Shown here one piece after another: positions 1 through 9,383 of a stretch of 55,028 bases of DNA. The DNA comes from Thioclava dalianensis (GTDB taxonomy: Bacteria > Pseudomonadota > Alphaproteobacteria > Rhodobacterales > Rhodobacteraceae). The notes beneath the pieces are model-generated. The model was not told the DNA's origin, did no database searches, and worked only from the letters and a program-made list of their open reading frames with translations. A program made the position numbers and the translations under genes. Every line of letters starts with the position of its first letter. Positions within the stretch are counted from its first letter, which is position 1. The stretch covers positions 1 to 55,028 of the forward strand of contig NZ_JHEH01000022.1 of NCBI RefSeq assembly GCF_000715505.1. The letters are read 5' to 3'.

Positions 1-2
1 CG

Positions 3-245
3 GATATTGGCGGCGGGCCGATTTCGGCCAAACGCAAGCTGACGCTGGTGCTACAACTCTCGCCCCCGGATGCCTATGAAGGTGGCACGCTGGAGGTGAT
101 GCCCGGTGCGCAGGTGCTCGAGGCCAGCCGGGCGCAGGGCTGTGTGACCGTGTTTCCCAGCTTCACGCTGCATCAGGTCACCCCGGTCCGCAGCGGCGTG
201 CGTCATTCGCTGACCGTCTGGGCGCACGGGCCTGCGTTCCGGTAG
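3..245 (+). CDS. 2OG-Fe(II) oxygenase, C-terminal part
   Basis: Only the last 80 codons are inside the window; the start lies upstream. The visible part carries the end of a prolyl-4-hydroxylase-type double-stranded beta-helix: RKLTLVLQLS, then YEGGTLEV, then the second iron-binding His in FTLHQVTPV, and the Arg in GVRHSLTVW that binds the 2-oxoglutarate carboxylate. Family knowledge: such proteins hydroxylate proteins or small molecules using Fe(II), O2 and 2-oxoglutarate. The first HxD motif and the substrate cannot be seen. It ends 260 bp before the convergent LysR gene. Confidence 0.75.
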   Translation, partial: DIGGGPISAKRKLTLVLQLSPPDAYEGGTLEVMPGAQVLEASRAQGCVTVFPSFTLHQVTPVRSGVRHSLTVWAHGPAFR

Positions 246-504
246 GATGGAGACAAACGTGCGGCTTGCGTCACGACAGTGATCCCGGACGGAACGCCAG
301 AGTTTCACAGCAATGCGCATCGCTTTCCGACATTCCACTGACGGTCGTGTCGAAACGTTCGATCAAGTCTTTGCGGATCTTGAGCCGGGTGCGCTGCTCA
401 CTCGCCATGTCGATGCAAATTTATCTGAAAGAGCGCGGAATGAGAGCGCCGCAGGGCACGCGCGCTGGTCAGCCCCGCCGCAGACAGCAAAGGTCGCCGA
501 TGGG

Positions 505-1326
505 TTAGCCGTCAACGCGCCCTTCACGAACCAAGTACTCGACAACGCTCGAGACGCGGGCGGGCAGTGCTGCCGCTTTGCCAAGGTAGACGACATGGAA
601 TTCTTCGCGGGCGACGGGCGCGTCCGGCACGACCTGCAAACGGCCCGTCGCAAGCTCGTCCCGCACAAGGAACCGGCCCACGCGGGCCGTCCCGTTGCCA
701 TGCCGCGCAAGGGCCGCAAGGGTATTGCCGTCGGTGGCGCGCAGCCGCGCACCGGCCTCGCGCCAGATCGGATCGCGGCGCGCATAGGCAAAGCCAAGGG
801 GCCCGACCGGGCCTTGAGGCGCGCGCACGGCGACAATCTCGCTGACACCGAGGGACCGGGCCCGCATCGTCGAATCCGGCAGCGGACCGGCTCTGATCCC
901 GAGGTCGACCGGCTGCCCGCCCATATCGATCAGACCATCCCCGATCAGCAACTCGATCTCGAGATCCGGATGCGCACTGAGCAGAGCGGGCAGGATCGGC
1001 GCAAGGATGTGGTTGGCATAGGCGGAACTGGTCGCAATGCGGACCGTACCGGCCACGGGACCGCAACCCACTTCGCGTTCCGCCTGATCCAGCGCATCCA
1101 GAATGCCGCGGGCCGAGCGCGCAAAGGCCTGCCCCTCGTCGGTGATGGAGATGCGGCGCGTTGTGCGCCGCATCAGCGTGACGCCCAGCCGCTGTTCAAG
1201 CCGGGTCATCATCTTGGACACGGCGGAGGGCGTCATCCGACGCGTGAGGGCTGCAGCGGAAAAGCTGCCCTCGTCAACAACGGCCAGAAAGACGTCCATT
1301 TCCTGCAGGCGATTGGTGTCTCGCAC
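505..1326 (-). CDS. LysR-family transcriptional regulator
   Basis: A 273-residue LysR regulator. The N-terminal winged helix is clear (GSFSAAALTRRMTPSAVSKM, then LEQRLGVTLMRRTTRR), followed by an effector-binding domain from about residue 90. It is slightly short for the family (about 300) but ends in a normal way. The start chosen is GTG at 1326, giving the usual 15 residues before the helix-turn-helix; an ATG at 1299 is possible. It is divergent from the MFS exporter gene that starts 117 bp away, the classical arrangement for a LysR protein controlling its neighbour. The ligand is unknown. Confidence 0.9.
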   Translation of the reverse strand: MRDTNRLQEMDVFLAVVDEGSFSAAALTRRMTPSAVSKMMTRLEQRLGVTLMRRTTRRISITDEGQAFARSARGILDALDQAEREVGCGPVAGTVRIATSSAYANHILAPILPALLSAHPDLEIELLIGDGLIDMGGQPVDLGIRAGPLPDSTMRARSLGVSEIVAVRAPQGPVGPLGFAYARRDPIWREAGARLRATDGNTLAALARHGNGTARVGRFLVRDELATGRLQVVPDAPVAREEFHVVYLGKAAALPARVSSVVEYLVREGRVDG

Positions 1327-1350
1327 TGGTGCAACCTATGAATTGAAGGC

Positions 1351-1361
1351 ACAAGTATTGT
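1351..1361. promoter_or_regulatory. candidate LysR operator in the divergent promoter
   Basis: The AT-richer gap between the LysR gene and the MFS gene contains the interrupted palindrome ACAA-GTA-TTGT. Its position between divergent genes fits an operator, but it lacks a clean T-N11-A spacing, so the call rests on position and symmetry only. Confidence 0.2.
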
Positions 1362-1443
1362 TACTCATCCGCCAATTTATTCACAAGAGATGACCTGCCA
1401 CTCTTTCCGTGAGCCGAGACACGCATCACAAGGAGACAGTCAG

Positions 1444-2619
1444 GTGGCACTTTCAACACAGGCAAGCCCTGCGGCAGATCCCGCGCGCTTGCCCCCGCTC
1501 ATCGCACTCGGGGTCGGGGCTTTCGGCATCGGGCTTACGGAATTCATCATCATGGGGTTGCTGCCGCAGGTGGCGCATGACCTCGGCGTCGGCCTGCCCT
1601 CTGCGGGGCTGTTGATCACGGGCTACGCACTTGGCGTGACCTTCGGGGGGCCGGTTCTGGCGATTATCGCGAGCCGCCTGCCCCATCGGGCGGTGCTGAT
1701 GCTGGTGATGGCGATCTTCACCGCAGGGAACCTGCTTTGCGCCCTCGCGCCGGGGTTCGCGCTGGTCTTGGCGGCGCGGGTGATCACCGGCTTTGCCCAC
1801 GGGACGTTCTTCGGGACCGGGTCGGTCGTGGCACAGGCCATCGTGCCGCCGCATCGCAAGGCCTCGGCCATCGCCACGGTCTTTACCGGGCTGACCTTGG
1901 CCACCGTTCTGGGCCTGCCCTTCGGCACATGGCTGGGGCAGATCTTCGGCTGGCGCGCCACGTTCTGGGCCGTCGCAGGCATCGGCGCTCTGGCCCTTGC
2001 CGCCATCGCCCTATACGTGCCGCAGACCGAGGCTGGCACGCCCCTGAAGATGCGACAGTTGGCGCTCTTCCTGCGGCCCGCACCGCGGCGCGCGCTTGCG
2101 ATGACGGCCTTGGGCTATGCCGGGGTCTTCATGGTGTTCACCTATATCACCCCGCTGCTGACCGAGGTCGCAGGCGTGCCCGAGGCGCATGTTGCGCTCT
2201 ACCTGCTGCTGTTCGGGCTGGGAATCGTCGGGGGCAATGTCGCGGGCGGACGGCTGGCGGATCGCTGGCCCGGGACTTCGGTGCCCTTGGTGCTGGCGGC
2301 TCTCGCCGCAGGGCTTCTGGTATTGCGTCTGGCGCTGGACCTGCCTGTTCTGACAGCCCCGGCGATGCTTCTGCTTGGCATGCTGGCCTTTTCGACGCTC
2401 GCCCCGCTTCAGTCCCAGATGATGGCCCGCACCCCCGCTGGCACCGACACGCTTGGGTCCACCTTGAACATCTCCGCTTTCAATCTGGGCAATGCCATCG
2501 GCGCTTGGCTCGGCGGCCTGGCGATCACGGCGGGCTTTGGCCTCTCCGCGCTGCCCCCGCTCGCCGCCCTGCTGCCCTTGACCGCTCTGGCTTTGGCCTT
2601 CCTCCCGGAAAGGAATTGA
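1444..2619 (+). CDS. MFS transporter, sugar/drug efflux type
   Basis: A 391-residue, twelve-helix major facilitator protein of the AraJ/NepI-like efflux group. It opens with GLTEFIIMGLLPQVAHDLGV, has the loop-2/3 region SRLPHRAVL and the HGTFFGTGSVVAQ segment typical of helix 5. The start is taken as GTG at 1444 because AAGGAG lies 9 bp upstream; an in-frame ATG at 1390 would add 18 residues. It probably exports a small organic molecule or drug. The next gene begins 2 bp after its stop, so it is co-transcribed with the SGNH hydrolase and the decayed SDR gene, and is probably controlled by the divergent LysR protein. Confidence 0.9.
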   Translation: MALSTQASPAADPARLPPLIALGVGAFGIGLTEFIIMGLLPQVAHDLGVGLPSAGLLITGYALGVTFGGPVLAIIASRLPHRAVLMLVMAIFTAGNLLCALAPGFALVLAARVITGFAHGTFFGTGSVVAQAIVPPHRKASAIATVFTGLTLATVLGLPFGTWLGQIFGWRATFWAVAGIGALALAAIALYVPQTEAGTPLKMRQLALFLRPAPRRALAMTALGYAGVFMVFTYITPLLTEVAGVPEAHVALYLLLFGLGIVGGNVAGGRLADRWPGTSVPLVLAALAAGLLVLRLALDLPVLTAPAMLLLGMLAFSTLAPLQSQMMARTPAGTDTLGSTLNISAFNLGNAIGAWLGGLAITAGFGLSALPPLAALLPLTALALAFLPERN

Positions 2620-2620
2620 C

Positions 2621-3919
2621 ATGCGCACGCTGACGCAAGCGACCGCCACCCTTCTGAGCATGAGCCTCGCCGCGCCCGCGCTTACCGAAAGCTGGACCCC
2701 GGTCTGGATGGCCAGCCCGCAAGCCGTCTGGAGTGACACCTCCGTCTTCGAGACAGGGCTGCCGGGCAGCATCGCCGGCGCGACGATCCGCCAGCCGCTG
2801 ACGCTTGGCCACGCGTCCGTCTTCGAGACAGGGCTGCCGGGCAGCATCGCCGGCGCGACGATCCGCCAGCCGCTGACGCTTGGCTACGCGGCGGATCGGC
2901 TGCGGCTGGTGCTGTCCAACATCCACGGCACCCGGCCCCTGCCAATTGATGCGGTGACCTTGGCCCGCAGCGGCGGCGCGGCAAGGGTCGAGGCCCCGCA
3001 ACCCGTCCTGTTCGGCGGCAGGCCCAGCGCCCTCATTGCGCCGGGGGCAGAGCTTGTCTCCGACCCGGTGCCCTATCCGGTCGAGGCCGGGGACCGGATC
3101 GCCGCCACGCTGAGATTTGGGCCGACCGCCCGGGCCGAGGACTTCCACTGGGATGCCCGCGAGACCAGTTATCTGATCGATGCGGATCTGTTGGCCCCGA
3201 AGGTGCTGGCCGAAATCCCGGCGCGGCTGACCCTCAGCGCGGTACTATCGGATCGACCGGCACGGCAGGTGGTCATCGCCATGGGCGATTCAATCACCGA
3301 CGGCAATGGCGCCCCGATGGATGCCATGGCGCGCTGGCCCGATTATCTGGCCCGCGCCCTGTCCGGGCAGGAGATCGCGGTGGTGAATGCAGGGATCTCC
3401 GGTGGCCGCCTGCTGAGCGACGGCATGGGGCGCAGCGTGCTGGCGCGGCTCGGGCAAGATGCGCTCGCCATGCCGGGGGCGGATACGCTGGTGCTGCTGA
3501 TCGGCACCAATGACATCGCATGGCCGGGCACGCCGTTCGCGCCCGAAGCGCCGCCGATGCAGCTCGACCGCCTTCAGGCCGGGTTCCTGCAGGTCGCGGC
3601 CCGCGTTCATGCGCAGGGCATGCGGCTGATCCTTGGCACCATCCCACCGTTCGAGGGCGCACTGCCGGACACGCCGATGGCGGCGAGCTACTGGAGCCCC
3701 AAGAAAGACGCGCTGCGCCGGGAGGTGAACGACTGGCTGCGCGGTGCAGATTTCCATGACGGGCTCGTGGATTTCGACCGGGTGCTGGGCGCTGAGGATG
3801 ACGACGCGCGCCTGAACCGGACCTATGACAGCGGCGATCACCTTCACCCGGGCGCCGAGGGCAACCGGGCCATGGCAGAGGCCGTGGCACCGACTCTCTT
3901 GAAAGGACCGCCCCCATGA
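2621..3919 (+). CDS. secreted SGNH/GDSL-type esterase with internal duplication
   Basis: A 432-residue exported hydrolase. Residues 1-22 form a signal peptide ending in an APA/LTE region. The family N-terminal block (WMASPQAVW, TIRQPLTLG, RLRLVLSN) is followed by the catalytic motifs MGDSITDG (nucleophile Ser), LIGTNDI (oxyanion Asn), and the C-terminal Asp and His in DHLHPG. Such enzymes de-esterify sugars, lipids or xenobiotics. A 25-residue segment beginning SVFETGLPGS occurs twice in tandem (residues about 41-90), so the protein is 25 residues longer than expected. The catalytic domain is intact, so it may still be active. It is encoded 2 bp after the MFS gene. Confidence 0.9.
   Translation: MRTLTQATATLLSMSLAAPALTESWTPVWMASPQAVWSDTSVFETGLPGSIAGATIRQPLTLGHASVFETGLPGSIAGATIRQPLTLGYAADRLRLVLSNIHGTRPLPIDAVTLARSGGAARVEAPQPVLFGGRPSALIAPGAELVSDPVPYPVEAGDRIAATLRFGPTARAEDFHWDARETSYLIDADLLAPKVLAEIPARLTLSAVLSDRPARQVVIAMGDSITDGNGAPMDAMARWPDYLARALSGQEIAVVNAGISGGRLLSDGMGRSVLARLGQDALAMPGADTLVLLIGTNDIAWPGTPFAPEAPPMQLDRLQAGFLQVAARVHAQGMRLILGTIPPFEGALPDTPMAASYWSPKKDALRREVNDWLRGADFHDGLVDFDRVLGAEDDDARLNRTYDSGDHLHPGAEGNRAMAEAVAPTLLKGPPP
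2741..2890 (+). repeat. 75-bp tandem direct duplication inside the SGNH gene
   Basis: Two adjacent 75-bp units (2741-2815 and 2816-2890) differ at one base I could find (GGCCACGCG against GGCTACGCG), which makes one His/Tyr difference. The length is a multiple of three, so the reading frame is kept. The near identity shows a recent duplication. Confidence 0.95.
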
Positions 3920-4325
3920 AAATCGATCTCAGCGGCAAGACCGCACTCGCCACCGGTTCAACCAAAGGGATCGGTCTGGCCGCAGCCAAAGGCCTCGCCG
4001 AGGCGGGGGCCGACATCATCTTGCATGGTCGAAACCCCGATGAGGTCGCCGATCTCGCCCGGACGCTCGGTGCGCGCGGCACCGCGGTTCAGCTCGACAC
4101 GGCCGAGCGCGGCGCCTAGCTTGCAGCCGTTGCCGGAGAGGTCGCGCATATGATCGTCTAGGCCTGCGCACCGCAGGCATCTGCGACCACCGGCGCCAGC
4201 CTGAGGGTCGACGGCAGGTCATGGCAATGAACCCGATGGGGGCGTTCCTTTCACGCATCCATGTCGCTGCATTTGGCAAGAACATGCTGCGCATCGCATC
4301 CTTGACGAACGCCACGAAACCCTAG
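3916..4325 (+). pseudogene. decayed short-chain dehydrogenase/reductase
   Basis: The first 67 codons are a clear SDR N-terminus: the Rossmann glycine motif TGSTKGIG at residues 13-20 and the NADP-type HGRNPDEV after the second strand. A TAG at 4117 ends the frame. Beyond it, recognisable SDR fragments continue in shifted frames: AAVAGEVAH near 4123, a second stop near 4158, and VMAMNPMGAFL near 4219 (the helix before the catalytic Ser). The catalytic Ser-Tyr-Lys region and the C-terminal third are missing. It overlaps the SGNH stop by 4 bp (ATGA), so it was once part of that operon. Confidence 0.85.
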
Positions 4326-4415
4326 GCGGGGACGGAATGTGCCAGTGCGTTGGCCTTTTCTCAGATATCGCTCAACGCCTCGGTGTCGGTTGCTGTGTAT
4401 TCTCCGATCATTGTC

Positions 4416-5492
4416 CTACTTTCGATTGTTCTTCTGGATCGCTCGGATCGCTTTCCGCAGGGCTTTGCCGTCGGATTTCCGTTCCGACAGCGAGGCCGAA
4501 TTGAACCGCTCTTCCGCCACCAGCTTGGTCCACCGAGCCAGACGATCCGGTGCGATCTCGCCTCTTTCCACGGCGTTCTTGATCGCACAGCCGGGCTCCG
4601 TGTCATGAGAACAGTCGCGAAACCGGCATTGGCCGATCAGAGCGGCAATGTCATCAAACACATCTGCGATGCCGTCTTGCGCATCCGTCAGCTGAAGCTC
4701 GCGCATGCCTGGCGTGTCCAGAACGGCACAGCCATTCGGCAAGAAGTGAAGCTGCCGCCGGGTGGTGGTGTGCCGACCCTTTGCGTCATCGTCCCGGATC
4801 GCGCCGGTCTCCACGGCCTGACCGCCCATCAGGGCATTGACCAAAGTGGATTTTCCAACGCCGGATGATCCCAGAAAAGCGATTGTCTGACCCAGCTTGC
4901 ACCAATCTTTCAGCTTCGCTGTCGGCTCTTGCCCAAGTGCATTGACCGCCAAGGCGAACACCCGCCGGGAAATTGCCGAGGCCGCTTGCACGTAAGGATC
5001 GATATCCTCGCAGAGATCGGCTTTGGTCAACAGGATCACGGGCGTGACATCCGCTTCAAACGCCATCGCCACATAGCGTTCCAACCGCGCCACGTTGAAG
5101 TCTTGATTGCAGGACGTGACGATGAAGACCGTATCCACATTTGCGGCAATCATCTGCAGCCTGCGATCCGTTCCCGGCGCACGCCGTTTGAACAGGCTCT
5201 TGCGATGAAGCACTGTGCTTTCTGCCGGATGCTCCTGATCGAGCAGCAGCCAGTCGCCCACTGTCGCATCAGGCCCGGGCGGAATGAGCTGGTCGACGCC
5301 ATCCCCAAAGACGTGCAACCCGTTGCGGTGGACTTCGGCCACGCGCACAGGCGGAGTTGCCATCAGATCATCAGTACTGGTTTGCTGGGCAAAGAACGGC
5401 TGCCATCCGAGTGTTTCCAGCTTGGACCGCGCGCGCATTACCGTTTTGCCCTCGCCAAAAGGCGGCAAAAATTGGGAATAGTCCCGTATCAT
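4416..5492 (-). CDS. rsgA: ribosome small subunit-dependent GTPase A
   Basis: A 358-residue circularly permuted GTPase that checks late 30S ribosome maturation. An N-terminal OB-fold (about 1-115) is followed by the G domain in permuted order: G4-type LLTKAD, then the P-loop GSSGVGKSTLVNAL, then the G3 motif DTPGMREL. The C-terminal zinc finger supplies Cys-Cys-His-Cys in GQCRFRDCSHDTEPGC. Length matches the family. The start at 5492 is the first reasonable one; an internal Met at codon 19 is less likely. It is a single gene with no operon partner. Confidence 0.95.
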   Translation of the reverse strand: MIRDYSQFLPPFGEGKTVMRARSKLETLGWQPFFAQQTSTDDLMATPPVRVAEVHRNGLHVFGDGVDQLIPPGPDATVGDWLLLDQEHPAESTVLHRKSLFKRRAPGTDRRLQMIAANVDTVFIVTSCNQDFNVARLERYVAMAFEADVTPVILLTKADLCEDIDPYVQAASAISRRVFALAVNALGQEPTAKLKDWCKLGQTIAFLGSSGVGKSTLVNALMGGQAVETGAIRDDDAKGRHTTTRRQLHFLPNGCAVLDTPGMRELQLTDAQDGIADVFDDIAALIGQCRFRDCSHDTEPGCAIKNAVERGEIAPDRLARWTKLVAEERFNSASLSERKSDGKALRKAIRAIQKNNRK

Positions 5493-5837
5493 TGTCTTGA
5501 ACTTTCATGTTCCGGCCATGGGCAGACGCCTAGGCAATAATAACGTGTCTGATTGGTTTAAAAACATCTTTCACCCGCGCAGCGCGGATGTTGGAGGCTG
5601 TTCAGTTTTGCACCGGGAGGACGTTCTGCCTCCCCACATTATCGGGGCATGAAATCTCCATTTCCATCAAACACGGATAGAAAATTCGCCGGAACTTAGC
5701 AAGATGGGCAGCTGTTCCCGACATTCGTGATCGTCAACGCATAAGGGAAAATGGGCTCAAGCCGACCGTCGCCGCGCTCTGCGCTCTTTCGGCCAATCAC
5801 GCGCAACGTCGCACCAAGCCAAAGAGGAACATTCCCG
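5493..5837. other. intergenic region, no gene seen
   Basis: These 345 bp separate the rsgA start from the stop of the DMT exporter gene. They contain stretches richer in A and T around 5528-5570, where the rsgA promoter must lie, and a short inverted sequence CCGCGC-AGC-GCGG near 5576. I see no convincing reading frame, terminator or RNA gene. Confidence 0.5.
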
Positions 5838-6767
5838 CTAGGCTTCTCCGGCGTGCCTTTGCTCGCGAAAGATCGTGAACATGCCGCTTGCAGCGATGAC
5901 CGCGGCGCCGATGATCGTCAGCGTGTCGGGGCTCTCACGCCAGATAAGCCAGCCGAAAAGCGTGGCCCAGAGGAGGCCCGTGTAGTCCAGCGGCGCCACC
6001 ACGACCGCCGGGGCTCGACGAAAGGCCTGCGTTATCATCGTCATCCCGGCTGTGCCGAATATGGCAATCCCAGCGAAGAGCCAGAAATCCTGAGGCCGGA
6101 CCGGGATCCAGACGAATGGTACGATAAACGCACTCACCAGCGCCCCTGCGCCCGTGATGTAGACAAGCAAGGTCCAAACGCTCTCGCGGCTGTCGACCCA
6201 TCGTGCGCTGAGCATCAGCAAAGCGTAGACGAGCGCAGTTGCCACGGGCAGCAGTGAAATCAGTTGGAAGGTTGCACCGCCCGGGCGGATGATCACAAGA
6301 ACCCCGAGAAAGCCTATCAACACCGCGAGCCAGCGACGCCAACCGACCTCTTCGCCCAAGAAAAGGGCTGAAATCAGGGTTATGAAAAAGGGCGCGACAA
6401 AAATGAGCGCGGTCGCCTCGGCCAAAGAGAGGTAGATAAAGCTGGTGAAAAACATCATCGCAGCCGCGACCCAAAGCGCGCCGCGCAGCAAATGCGCAAG
6501 CGGGCGATGCGAGCGCAATGCGGAACGCCCCTCCATGATCAATGCGATGGCGATGGTAGCAGGCAGCGCGATCACGTTGCGCAGAAAGAGGATCTGGAGC
6601 GGCGAGTAGCCGGCGGTCAGCGTCTTTGCGATCGCGTCATTGGCACTCAGGCAGGCCACCCCCAAACACATCAAGACGATGCCGCGCGTGTAGGGTCCGG
6701 GCAGATTGGAATTTGCAGAGCTCAACGACGCCTCCCCGATTGGCATGCTCCCAAGGATGGCGCACAC
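5838..6767 (-). CDS. EamA/DMT-family inner-membrane transporter
   Basis: A 309-residue, ten-helix protein made of two EamA repeats: the first begins near GIVLMCLGVACLSANDAIAK, the second near residue 170. Features include the FLRNVIALPATIAIAL and EATALIFVAPFFITLISALFLGE segments typical of S-adenosylmethionine/RhaT-like exporters. Family members export amino acids or metabolites. The start is uncertain: GTG at 6767 (used here) or ATG at 6746, which has GGGAG too close to the codon. The substrate cannot be inferred. Confidence 0.9.
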   Translation of the reverse strand: MCAILGSMPIGEASLSSANSNLPGPYTRGIVLMCLGVACLSANDAIAKTLTAGYSPLQILFLRNVIALPATIAIALIMEGRSALRSHRPLAHLLRGALWVAAAMMFFTSFIYLSLAEATALIFVAPFFITLISALFLGEEVGWRRWLAVLIGFLGVLVIIRPGGATFQLISLLPVATALVYALLMLSARWVDSRESVWTLLVYITGAGALVSAFIVPFVWIPVRPQDFWLFAGIAIFGTAGMTMITQAFRRAPAVVVAPLDYTGLLWATLFGWLIWRESPDTLTIIGAAVIAASGMFTIFREQRHAGEA

Positions 6768-6968
6768 GGTCCAGACTTACAGCGCCGATCCAAGGACCAA
6801 AAGGGACCTGGCCGAGCCGCCTTTCCTCGGCACGATATGCGGACGCACCGGAAGGCAGCTTTCGGGATCACCATTAAACCGGTTCGGATCCCAAGGGCTG
6901 ATCCCACTCTCATCGGAGACGCCATCTCGGCTGGCTGGCTCTCAGACCTGAGTACGCCCCAAGCGCCG

Positions 6969-7622
6969 CTATCCCCGGCTGGCATGCAGCCCGACGAGCC
7001 GCGACAACAAGATCACCGTATAAAGCGTCCCGCCAATGGCCTCGAAAGTGACGAAGGACTGGGCGTAGAATCCGACCGGAGTGATATCGCCATAGCCCAA
7101 TGTGGTGAGCGTAACGTAGCTGAAATAGATCATCTGCTGCCAGTCGATCGCGGCACCGGAACTGGCCACGAAGGAGCCCGGCGCGCACCATTCGATGAAG
7201 GCCAGCACGGCCGCAAAGCCCGACCCGATGACGAGATAGAGTGAGGTCGCCGAGAGAAGCACATCCGTCATCACCGTCTTGGTTCCGAATGTGTAGCGCG
7301 CCAACACGACGACCATGCCGAGATGATAGGCGATGGAGGTCGCATAAACGCTCAGCGCCGCCCCGTTCGAATGCGCATAAGAATTCAGCAGGCCCGCGAT
7401 GAACACGGCAAGCCCTGCCCCGCCCACAATGCCGCGCAAGAGGCGGTGATCTGTCAGCGCCCAAGTCGCCACCACGAAGATCGCAGCATAGAAACCATAG
7501 AATAGACCGGGCCAGATGCCCCCTGCCGCAGAGAGCGGATAGGTCAGATTGTGAAGCAGGAGCGCAGCCAGAAAGCCTGCATTGGCGACAACCTTGTAGC
7601 GGGCCGTGGGGATGGAGAGCAT
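6969..7622 (-). CDS. two-pore-helix type potassium channel protein
   Basis: A 217-residue membrane protein with about six hydrophobic segments. The last two flank a pore loop with the selectivity filter TLGYGDI, the signature of K+-selective channels (Ion_trans_2 class). No cytoplasmic RCK domain follows; the protein ends 35 residues after the filter, so any gating would have to come from the membrane part. It starts one base after the stop of the LtrA gene (TGAGATG), which implies translational coupling. Confidence 0.85.
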   Translation of the reverse strand: MLSIPTARYKVVANAGFLAALLLHNLTYPLSAAGGIWPGLFYGFYAAIFVVATWALTDHRLLRGIVGGAGLAVFIAGLLNSYAHSNGAALSVYATSIAYHLGMVVVLARYTFGTKTVMTDVLLSATSLYLVIGSGFAAVLAFIEWCAPGSFVASSGAAIDWQQMIYFSYVTLTTLGYGDITPVGFYAQSFVTFEAIGGTLYTVILLSRLVGLHASRG

Positions 7623-7623
7623 C

Positions 7624-8796
7624 TCAGGCAGCCTTCCGGTGCCCGAGCGCGGCCATGGCCAGCATGATCAGCAAGACGCCCGCACCCAGCCACAACCCGG
7701 TCAGATGCAGGCTCAGCGCGCCCCACCCCCAGCCCGCCAGCGCCGCCACCGCCAGCAGGTACAGCCCGCGCAACTGCGCTGAGGTCACGTGATGAAAGAT
7801 CGTGCAGCCCAGAAGAAACAGGGAGGGCCCGGATGCGGCGATGAGTGCGGTCTCGACATGGATCGCATCATGGGGATGCGCCACGATCATCTCGATGGCA
7901 ACCGCGGTCACGATGGCCCCGCAGACCGCGACGCCGTGCGCATAAGCCAGACCCGCGCGGGCAAGGCTGGTGTGATCCGCCGAATGTGCGAACCGGTGTT
8001 CGCCCGGCTCGGAGAGGTCAACGAAATAGATCCACCAGAGCGTCACGATCAGCAAGAACCCGATCAAGGCGGCCAGCCCCGTGTCGAAATGGATCTCGTG
8101 ACGGACCAGATATCCCCCCAAGAGAAGAATGGATTCCCCAAGCGCGATGATGAAGATCAGCTGGTTGCGCTCGAAGAGGTGCAACCCCTTCAGCGTCCAG
8201 CTCGACATCGGGGTCGCGCCCTTCCCGGGCAGCCAGAAGCCTGCATAGGGGGCTGCATAGTCGATCAGCACCGCCAAGATCCATAACTCCAGCCGGACCG
8301 GCGCAACGAAGGCTCCGAGGATCCAGAACACCCCCGAAATCGCGCTCCAAGCCCCGAGCTGCGCGTAGTTGCGCCCCATGACCTGACCGCGAAACACGAA
8401 GGCCATATACCCGGCCCGGATCAGCGCCATGGCGACATAGGCGAAAGCGAATAACTCGGCGCGTTCGCTGAACGCCTTGGGCGCTGCCACCGCCATCAGC
8501 AGCGCACAGCCCATCAGCACGATCATCAACCCGCGCCCGCTGGGATGGTCGGGGTTAACCCAATTCGCAGCCCATGCGGTGTAGTTCCAAGCCCACCAGA
8601 CGGCGGCGAAAAGCGTCACATATTCCAGCGCGCCCAACCAGCTTGCATGCTCCAGAAGGTAGTGCGAGAGCTGTATGATGGTGAAGACATAGACGAGATC
8701 GAAAAACAGCTCCATCGTGGTCACGCGGGGCGTGTCTTCGGCACTGAGGTCACGTAAGGCACCTGTCGGAACAAGGCGGTTCAATAGGCTGGACAT
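7624..8796 (-). CDS. low temperature requirement protein A (LtrA) family
   Basis: A 390-residue polytopic membrane protein. The N-terminal family signature is present: TTMELFFDLVYVFTIIQLSH, then WWAWNYTAWAANWVNPD. About twelve hydrophobic segments follow. LtrA was named from a Listeria mutant with a cold-growth defect; the biochemical role is not known. It is the first gene of a two-gene unit with the potassium channel, which hints at ion balance, but that is inference. Confidence 0.9.
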   Translation of the reverse strand: MSSLLNRLVPTGALRDLSAEDTPRVTTMELFFDLVYVFTIIQLSHYLLEHASWLGALEYVTLFAAVWWAWNYTAWAANWVNPDHPSGRGLMIVLMGCALLMAVAAPKAFSERAELFAFAYVAMALIRAGYMAFVFRGQVMGRNYAQLGAWSAISGVFWILGAFVAPVRLELWILAVLIDYAAPYAGFWLPGKGATPMSSWTLKGLHLFERNQLIFIIALGESILLLGGYLVRHEIHFDTGLAALIGFLLIVTLWWIYFVDLSEPGEHRFAHSADHTSLARAGLAYAHGVAVCGAIVTAVAIEMIVAHPHDAIHVETALIAASGPSLFLLGCTIFHHVTSAQLRGLYLLAVAALAGWGWGALSLHLTGLWLGAGVLLIMLAMAALGHRKAA

Positions 8797-8993
8797 GAAG
8801 GTTCCCTGCTGGCTTTTCGCGATTATCCCTCAAATCCGTCTCCATTCAACTACCGGAATTCTTGGGGTGATCTGCCCCCGCTCATCCAAAGCCCTTTGAC
8901 GCGGTTCGATCACAGCCTCTGTGCCTAGGCCCCATTTTGCGCGCCGCTCAGCGGTCCGGGGCATGCAGCGGTTGAGACCGACCCAGAGCAGCC

Positions 8994-9383
8994 ATGAGGC
9001 GCCGCGCCCGTCTCGTCCGCGCCCAGATCGAGAACCACGACACCCGGTCTGAGGAGAGAACATCTCGGCACCTCATCGACCCGATCACGTTCGATGATCA
9101 GAGACTCGCGGCCGGGGAGTTTATCTCGGCAGAGTGTTCCTATGTCCTCCGCCCCGTCGGGCCGAGCGATCCGACCGACAATTTCACGATCATCTTGACC
9201 AAGATCGGATGGGACGACATCGTCGGCATTACATCGCTCGGAGCTTTGCAGAAGGGCATCGGTCACCAGCTCATTTCGGGCGAAGACAGCCATCCGCAAG
9301 CCGAGGAATCCTCTCTTTATGTGTGTTTTGCGCCCGGCATCGAAATCTCGACGCCGAACAAGTGTCGGGCAACTTGCTCCTGA
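8994..9383 (+). CDS. hypothetical protein, unrecognised
   Basis: A 129-codon frame with high GC at third positions, as in real genes here. The product starts with a basic stretch (MRRRARLVRAQ) and contains FTIILTKIGWDDIVGITSLG followed by LQKGIGHQLISGE. I recognise no family, signal peptide or membrane helix. The ribosome site is weak (AGAG). A 153-codon frame runs antisense (8925-9386) but reads less like protein. It stands alone in about 1 kb of otherwise empty DNA and may be a fragment. Confidence 0.4.
   Translation: MRRRARLVRAQIENHDTRSEERTSRHLIDPITFDDQRLAAGEFISAECSYVLRPVGPSDPTDNFTIILTKIGWDDIVGITSLGALQKGIGHQLISGEDSHPQAEESSLYVCFAPGIEISTPNKCRATCS

Noticed and set aside
313-1341. A 342-codon frame antisense to the LysR gene
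   Set aside because: Product is low-complexity and basic with no domain; the LysR protein on the other strand is clear.
2766-2780. CTGCCGGGCAGC in the SGNH duplication, similar to one end of the mini hairpin elements
   Set aside because: Only the short palindromic core matches; the CCGAGAGGGG block and the variable hairpin are absent, and the bases encode family-type residues.
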